The position numbers and the translations under genes were made by a program. A model generated the notes under the pieces. The model was not told the DNA's origin. It ran no database searches and saw only the letters and a program-made list of their open reading frames with translations. From Endocalyx cinctus (Eukaryota > Ascomycota > Sordariomycetes > Amphisphaeriales > Apiosporaceae), in assembly GCA_001600455.1 (NCBI GenBank), contig BCKC01000005.1, positions 3,410,001 to 3,474,000 on the forward strand: a stretch of DNA of 64,000 nt, given 5' to 3'. Positions 58,637 to 64,000 of the stretch are shown here, in pieces (the stretch's first letter is position 1; every line of letters begins with the position of its first letter).

Positions 58637-60596
58637 TCACTCAATCCCCCAAACTCCAAGAACATCATCTTTGAGCCTCTCATCTGTTCCCGTACGTCCG
58701 GTAGACATGGCCCTGTCCTTCTCCAGCCTCTTGACCCTCTTAACTAGAATACCGACACCGAGGGGTCCGATAACTGTACATAAGACTATTGCCCAAGTCA
58801 CTATCAGGAATAGCTCTGACACTTCTGCTGGAGAATTTGAAGTTGCTGAAGATGGCGAATGGAAGATCCCCTGGCTTTCTGCAACGGCCGATATCAAGAA
58901 TCCGATCTCACCACGAGCTACCATGGCGAATGCAACTATACCCGATGGATAAAGAGATATTGGCTTAGCTGCCTGTCTAGAGGATGACGGGTTTATTGGG
59001 TCTTCTCCCCTTATCGTGGGTTGTTCATCATGTGGATCGGCCGACATCGATGACCTCCGCATTTGTTCAACTGTGCTATGACCATCTTTTACCTTCGACC
59101 GTGCCCAAGTACTAGTCACGATTAAGCCACTAATCGCATCCAGAAGTCTTTTATATCTTTCTAAGAAGAAGCTTGTAATATTCTGGATAGAAAACTTCAC
59201 TCGAGGGGCATTGGTAGCGGGGCTCAACCCGGGGAACCGTACCAGCCATAACCCGCAGAATACTTTACCAACGAGCATGAGTATGGCGTAGATTACCCCT
59301 CTCCAAAGTACATATCCAGTAAACATCCTACTTATTGGAATGGAGAAACCAATAGATGCCTGGAAGGTGTAAGTATGAGAAGACTAACAAAGTCTTTGGA
59401 AAAGTTTGGAGGAAAACTGGGACTTACAAAGAAAGACGGCTTCAAGACCCGTTCGACTACCTGTGCATAATGATGGTTATATATGTCAAGGCCTGTGGGT
59501 CTTGATACCTCTGAGTCTCTAGATGGTTTTTGTGTTGAGACTTGGAGAGAACACGAATTATCTCGACGATGATTTACGGCGTCGGGGTCTTCCGCAACGT
59601 GCAGCTGAGCTTCCGTCGGCTCTAAAATGGTATTTCCAGTTATTTCTTTTGTAGAATTTTTAGTACGTTCCCCATCCCACCAACTGATCAGTATACCTCC
59701 AACATATGCCGCGAGTAGCACCGACGCGCCAGCGTAGGCTGCTCCCGCTACTAGTGCTAGCATTAGTAGGATATGGATGACGAAAAGTGCTTCTCTTGTG
59801 TGCATCAATCCAAATATTTTTAAATCAGGCTTCAATGGTTGATGTCTGTCCATATATCCCATCGCCGGGCGAAGAATGAAACGCGTGGATAGAGGGATCA
59901 CGACGGCGAATGCTAGCGACACTAGCACGGGACGGATCACAGTCACCGGCTCGAGGGATACTTGACCATCTCCGGATCCGAGGCTCGAAACAATCTGAAC
60001 CATGACCAGACCGACGACGTCATCCATCATAGCGGCGATGCTCAGCACGCTTCCAAGACGTGTGGAAGTCAAGCCGCTAGCCGAAAGAACGGTAAATGTA
60101 GTGCCGAGGCTCGTTGAGCACAAAGACGCCCCTGCGGCAAATGATTGGATGGAAGTGGCGCCTGCGAGAGGACCGAGAATAAAAGATAGACCGATAGGCA
60201 CCGCGATACCAGTAAGAGCGATCGCCGAAGATAGATGGAGGTTTGCTTTCAGTGTTTTGGTACTGGTGGAGACACCGCCTATAAGTAGGAATTAGGAGTG
60301 TTAGTTAGCGGCAAGAAAATCGGGGCGACGGTGAAAATCAAGAATTGGTTACCCTCATATACCATCAAAATTAAACCAAGGTATCCAATCTGTACGATGG
60401 CGTATTCCAACTCAGTCGAGAGCCATTTCGCACCGGGAGTGCCCCAGGCAATCCCTACTAGTACTTGGCCGAGAAGGCCGCAGTACAGGACCCGATCAAG
60501 CAGCCAATTGACGAGATTGAGGGCGAGGAAAAAAGAGGATAAAATCAGGATTTGCACGATCGAAGGTTCGTGGTATGGAAGAGATGCTACTTCCAT
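58637..60596 (-). CDS. Monovalent cation/proton antiporter (CPA family), 605 aa
   Basis: Minus-strand exons 60596-60353, 60278-59428 and 59359-58637; introns 74 and 68 nt; phases close at 605 aa. The start is the Met of MEVASLPYHEPS. About twelve helices are present. Na+/H+ exchanger-type features are LSSAIALTGIAVPIGL, CSTSLGTTFTVLSASGL and, near residue 160, AAMMDDVVGLVMVQI, in which the Asp pair is the likely ion-binding site. A polar cytosolic insert (~295-370) lies between helices, and another Ser-rich insert (~440-500) precedes the final helices (VARGEIGFLISAVAESQGIF). Predicted Na+/K+ versus H+ exchange in plasma or internal membranes. CPA2-type (Kha1/KefB-like) fits best, but subfamily is uncertain. 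Confidence 0.86.
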
Positions 60597-61764
60597 AGTC
60601 TTCAACTATTGATGATCGGTAATTATATATTTAAAGCCTCGGATGAGGTTGAAGAGAATATTATTTTTTTTAACCGAGTCCACTAACCAAAACCTCTAAG
60701 TATACAAGTAGAAATACCCTATCGTGAAGAACTGAATGAATTGATGTGAGTTGATTAAGTTTAAGTCTCCTAGTTTTATATCGTCTCGGATGATCTGGCT
60801 GTCTGGCTGTCTGGGTTTATATAGATGAATATAGCTTTAGCGCCCCTTTATATAAATACGGGAGGTGAGCTTACAGCCTACAGAACGTCCTGAGTTTACA
60901 TTACAATTTTTACTGTAACTTGAATTATTCATTATAGTATTATTGCTGTATTATTATATAATAAGTTTTGAACTATCTACTTATACAGAATAGTATGCTT
61001 TTAAAGATGGTTCCGTAGAGGCGTGTAGAAGACCCTTCCAGCCCTTCCTAAACTCAGGCATTCCCCGGGGTCCACTCGGCCAGATTGCCTCCCCGAATAG
61101 TGTGAGGAGGAATCCACCAATTTTTTAATCCTTATTTAGCTCAGGTTATCCCGGATGATGTAAACTATATTTGGCCCAAAAGACAGAATTTTAAATGGAA
61201 ATAATATGAAATAAGTTCGTGGTAATTTTTACTCCAAAATAAGAAATTATAGAGTTCACTTTACTAGCTGCCACACCAAAAGTTGAACGCGGGTCTAAAA
61301 TTTTAGACCCGCGTTTAGTTGACCTTCCTGCCTCCGTTGACCCCCCGGCCAACTTTTTAGACTCCCTGGCAGTAAACCTCATCAGCTCATGTCCCCAGAA
61401 TTTGATTTGGTTTGAATTAAAAAAAAAAATCAACATACTCAATAATCAATGTGTTTTATGCATCCTTGTTTACTATTCACCGACTAGCTATGTACAATTG
61501 AGTGTCAGATGGTTATAAATGATAATAATCCACTCATTTCTTGGTGCCTCAGCCATAAGTTACAACGCCTTATTACCGAAACAGAACAGTAAAAATTTTC
61601 CAACGAGCGGAAGGGGAATCTTCACATAAAAACATCATCACGATCGGTATCATCAACAATAACAACGCTATCCCGATCCAAATACACGATATATAGAGTA
61701 TAAATGTGTCAAAAATCTCATGTCACGTCCGTATTTCAACCTCTGCGCTTCTTTATTTTCCAAA
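60597..61764. other. 1.2-kb intergenic region with a perfect palindrome
   Basis: AT-rich; no gene supported. A short repeat (CTGGCTGTCTGGCTGTCTGG) lies near 60799, and a 30-bp perfect inverted repeat at 61286-61315 (separate entry). Confidence 0.5.
61286..61315. repeat. perfect inverted repeat, 15-nt arms, no loop
   Basis: Arm AACGCGGGTCTAAAA is followed directly by its reverse complement. GTTGA-like sequences stand outside on both sides, and GTTGACC recurs at ~61318 and ~61337. It could be the end of a degraded mobile element, a cruciform or a dyad binding site; nothing nearby decides. Confidence 0.8.
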
Positions 61765-64000
61765 TCAAGTCCCGTCAATTTCCCGGCTGATAGCACCGAC
61801 TAGGATATCCCAAATGCTGTCGGTCTCAGCTAGCTTGTAGTCGACAATGTCGCTGAATTGTATGTTAGCACAACGTGAACCAAGTCAGCAGACGTATGGA
61901 AGACTGCTGCTGCTCACCTGTGCCCTATACCGGGATGTGCTGTGACTAATTCATCGTCGAGATACTTAAGCCGTGTTTGACCTTCTTTGCTACTTCCAAA
62001 TCCGATAAATTGAATTGTGTTGTAGTCCGCCTCGAAGCTTCGCTTTCGCATCCAACTGCGTAGTTTCTGGATGGGACCTCCAACGCCGCCACCCGGTTCT
62101 CTTGCACCTATTTCCCAAACACCGTCCGTTGGGACGCATATGCTAGTTGGCTTTCCGGATTTCTGCACGCGCGCCAGAATTTTCCCCATAGAGCTCGAGA
62201 AGTTCTGACCTGCGACTCCTGGTTTAGAATAAAGTCTGCAACGGACCTTCTTCATCAATCGTTTCCTACTACCAAAGAACAAGTCGGTCGTCATCGGCTG
62301 ATTTGGAGTAGAGGCAAAATACACCTCAGGCCACTTATCAATAGCTTTCGTAAAGTGTAGTATAACCTCTATCGTATGCTCCACCTCTATCGTATGTCGA
62401 CTCATGGACTCAGAATCGTCAATGATAATAATAATATGGCGCCTATCTAATTCTTTCAGCGCATCGAGGCCATTCCCATAATCCGGAGTCGATGGGAGTC
62501 GAATTTCTCTGATAGCATCTTTAATAGTAAGAAGAGGGTATTTTCTCCTACGAGATGGATCCTCTTTTATTTGAGAGTGCAACGAGTGCGCGTCGGTTCG
62601 GCTGGAACCGGCGGAGGGTATTGGTCGAAAACTCTGAATGACACCATTCGGAGATCCATCCACTGCTGGACTTTGGTTTTGAATCGGGCTTAGAGAAGGT
62701 CGTATTTCTCTCGATAGTTCTTGTGCTGCGTTCGAACTTCTTATCACGGGATTTGATGTAGTAGCAACTTCGGTCTGAAGGGGGGTAATGTGGGGTTTGC
62801 GCAGCTTTACCAACTCGTTTCGGAAACAGTGTTCGAGGCTCCTCGCGTCCAATCGCTCCTTGGGTGTGTTGCGAATCATGTGTGTCTCCACCATCTCACA
62901 TACCACTTCCGAGAGATTATCAAATTTACTTACGCCTTTTTTGGCCTTTTCATGGTACTCATCAACAACAGCCAGCCTCCCGAGGCCGTCGTGGAAGGCA
63001 TTTTCGTACCCGCTTCCGTCCAACGATGCATTTTCTTTGATTGCCGTCTTTCTTGCGACGTCGTATTCCTCAATCCCGTCGTTTCCGAGTCCGAGCCACA
63101 CGAGGGCTTCACTAAAGACACAGCCCAGTGACCATATATCGTATTCCAAAGGAATATGCTCTTTGTCATCTTCTGTAATCGACCGGGTTCGGCACGCCTC
63201 CGGAGCACCTTTCAACCGTCAATAACTAATTATAAAACATGATTAAATAGCATATTTACTTACAGTACTTCCTACTGCCATCGTTATCCATGAAAATATT
63301 TCCAGATAGCCGTTCTTGGATTGCTGTCGTGGTATCGAAATCGGTTAACCTGAAGATAAAGGGGTCATCTACTAATGGAGGTTTGAACACCAAGATATTT
63401 TCTGGCTTGATATCTCGATGTGCGCTGTGTAGAAAGTTAGGTAAAAAATATTATTGTTTGAATCGTTGTTTGATATCACTTACCACCCTACTTTCTCATT
63501 GGTGAGGGATATCTTGTGAAGGCAAGAAATTGCGTTGGTCAATCCGAAAAGTTGTTTCCAAAAATGGTCAACAAGCTCAGGAGAGTTAGGTCGTTGGTTT
63601 TGAGAAAAGTATTCTTCTAGATTTCCTCCATTGGCGTAGTCTAGAATCAATACCGATTGCCCATTCTGCTTGAAAGAACCGTGGTATCCAACGATGCTGT
63701 TTTCCGATAGACTCGAACTATCTTTCCATAATCTGGTAAATACCTTCACTTCCCTTTCAAAAGCAGAGGCATTCTCAACGGAATAAATCTTGAAGACTTT
63801 CAAGTTCTGATGATTACTTGGTCAGTTTTTGGTAAGTTATTGTGGCCCTGGGGTGTTTCGCTTACCATTGGGCATTCTTGCTCATCATCTTGCAATTCAA
63901 CGAGCCAAACGGAAGATTTGGTGGCATGCTCATTGGAGATTTTTTTTCTGAATTTTACCGGAATAATTATTGCAGGATCGAGTTCTTTTTTATACAGCTT
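61765..64000 (-). CDS. Protein kinase fused to a C-terminal von Willebrand A (VWA) domain, 5' end outside window
   Basis: Minus-strand exons seen: >64000-63866, 63806-63484, 63424-63264, 63208-61918 and 61852-61765; the last four total 621 codons and all phases close. Kinase motifs: Lys in LKVFK, Glu in FEREVKVF, catalytic loop AHRDIKPEN (split by an intron before the Ala), TDFD instead of DFG, YCAPEA (APE motif, split by an intron) and DIWSLGCVFSEAL. After a Ser/Pro-rich linker comes a VWA-like domain: HIIIIIDDSESMSRH with the MIDAS pattern DxSxS, and later ICVPTDGVWE. A short exon encodes the C-terminus (SIWDILVGAISREIDGT). Predicted Ser/Thr kinase acting in the cytosol, with the VWA domain binding a partner through a metal. 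The N-terminus is missing. Confidence 0.82.

Overview
The window reads as nuclear DNA of a filamentous ascomycete (Pezizomycotina, probably Sordariomycetes-like; the class is an inference). Evidence: compact genes on both strands, many introns of roughly 50-85 nt with GTAAGT-type donors, CTAAC/CTGAC-type branch points and AG acceptors, and families typical of such fungi (Het-C, Clr5-ankyrin proteins, Pth11-like rhodopsin-fold receptors, Zn2Cys6 regulators, F-box proteins). Almost every gene needed manual splicing. In each spliced model given here the exon phases close without a stop, except the aminoglycoside-phosphotransferase-like gene (one-base frameshift). A signal-peptide gene near 23.4-24.3 kb is a pseudogene with three in-frame stops. 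I saw no rRNA, tRNA, CRISPR or intact transposon by eye, and found no operons.

Layout. 0.1-6 kb: a Clr5-ankyrin gene and a Het-C homologue (both +), then a convergent sulfite-efflux (Ssu1/TDT) gene. 6-8.9 kb: AT-rich, no gene seen. 8.9-16.9 kb: a HeLo-like N-terminal protein, a 12-exon secreted subtilase (Vpr/PA-domain type) and an F-box gene. 17.5-19 kb: a Pth11-like membrane receptor. 19-30 kb: gene-poor and AT-rich, holding a frameshifted APH-like kinase, a dead secreted-protein gene, a GPI-anchor-like surface protein and a small secreted protein. 30.1-32.9 kb: a second Vpr-type subtilase with only 3 exons. 33.2-36 kb: a large C2H2-like nuclear protein carrying a polymorphic 22-residue tandem repeat that the assembly could not resolve (N bases). 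37.3-39.9 kb: a head-to-head pair of unknown genes that share both intron positions and phases and look like diverged paralogues. 41.8-45.2 kb: a metzincin protease without signal peptide and a bacterial-AtsA-like arylsulfatase. 45.9-51.2 kb: a regulator with two complete Zn2Cys6 clusters, divergent from an MFS sugar/quinate-type permease. 51.8-60.6 kb: a second Clr5-ankyrin gene, a 990-residue protein of unknown function and a cation/proton antiporter. 61.8-64 kb: the 3' part of a protein kinase fused to a VWA domain, running off the right edge.

How genes may work together (inference): the regulator/permease pair looks like a local nutrient-uptake module; the two subtilases, the GPI-like protein and the small secreted protein form an extracellular set; Het-C, the HeLo-like protein and the Clr5-ankyrin genes give the window an allorecognition/immune flavour, although no NACHT or HET domain is present. 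The most novel-looking items are the head-to-head unknown pair, the double zinc-cluster regulator and the kinase-VWA fusion.
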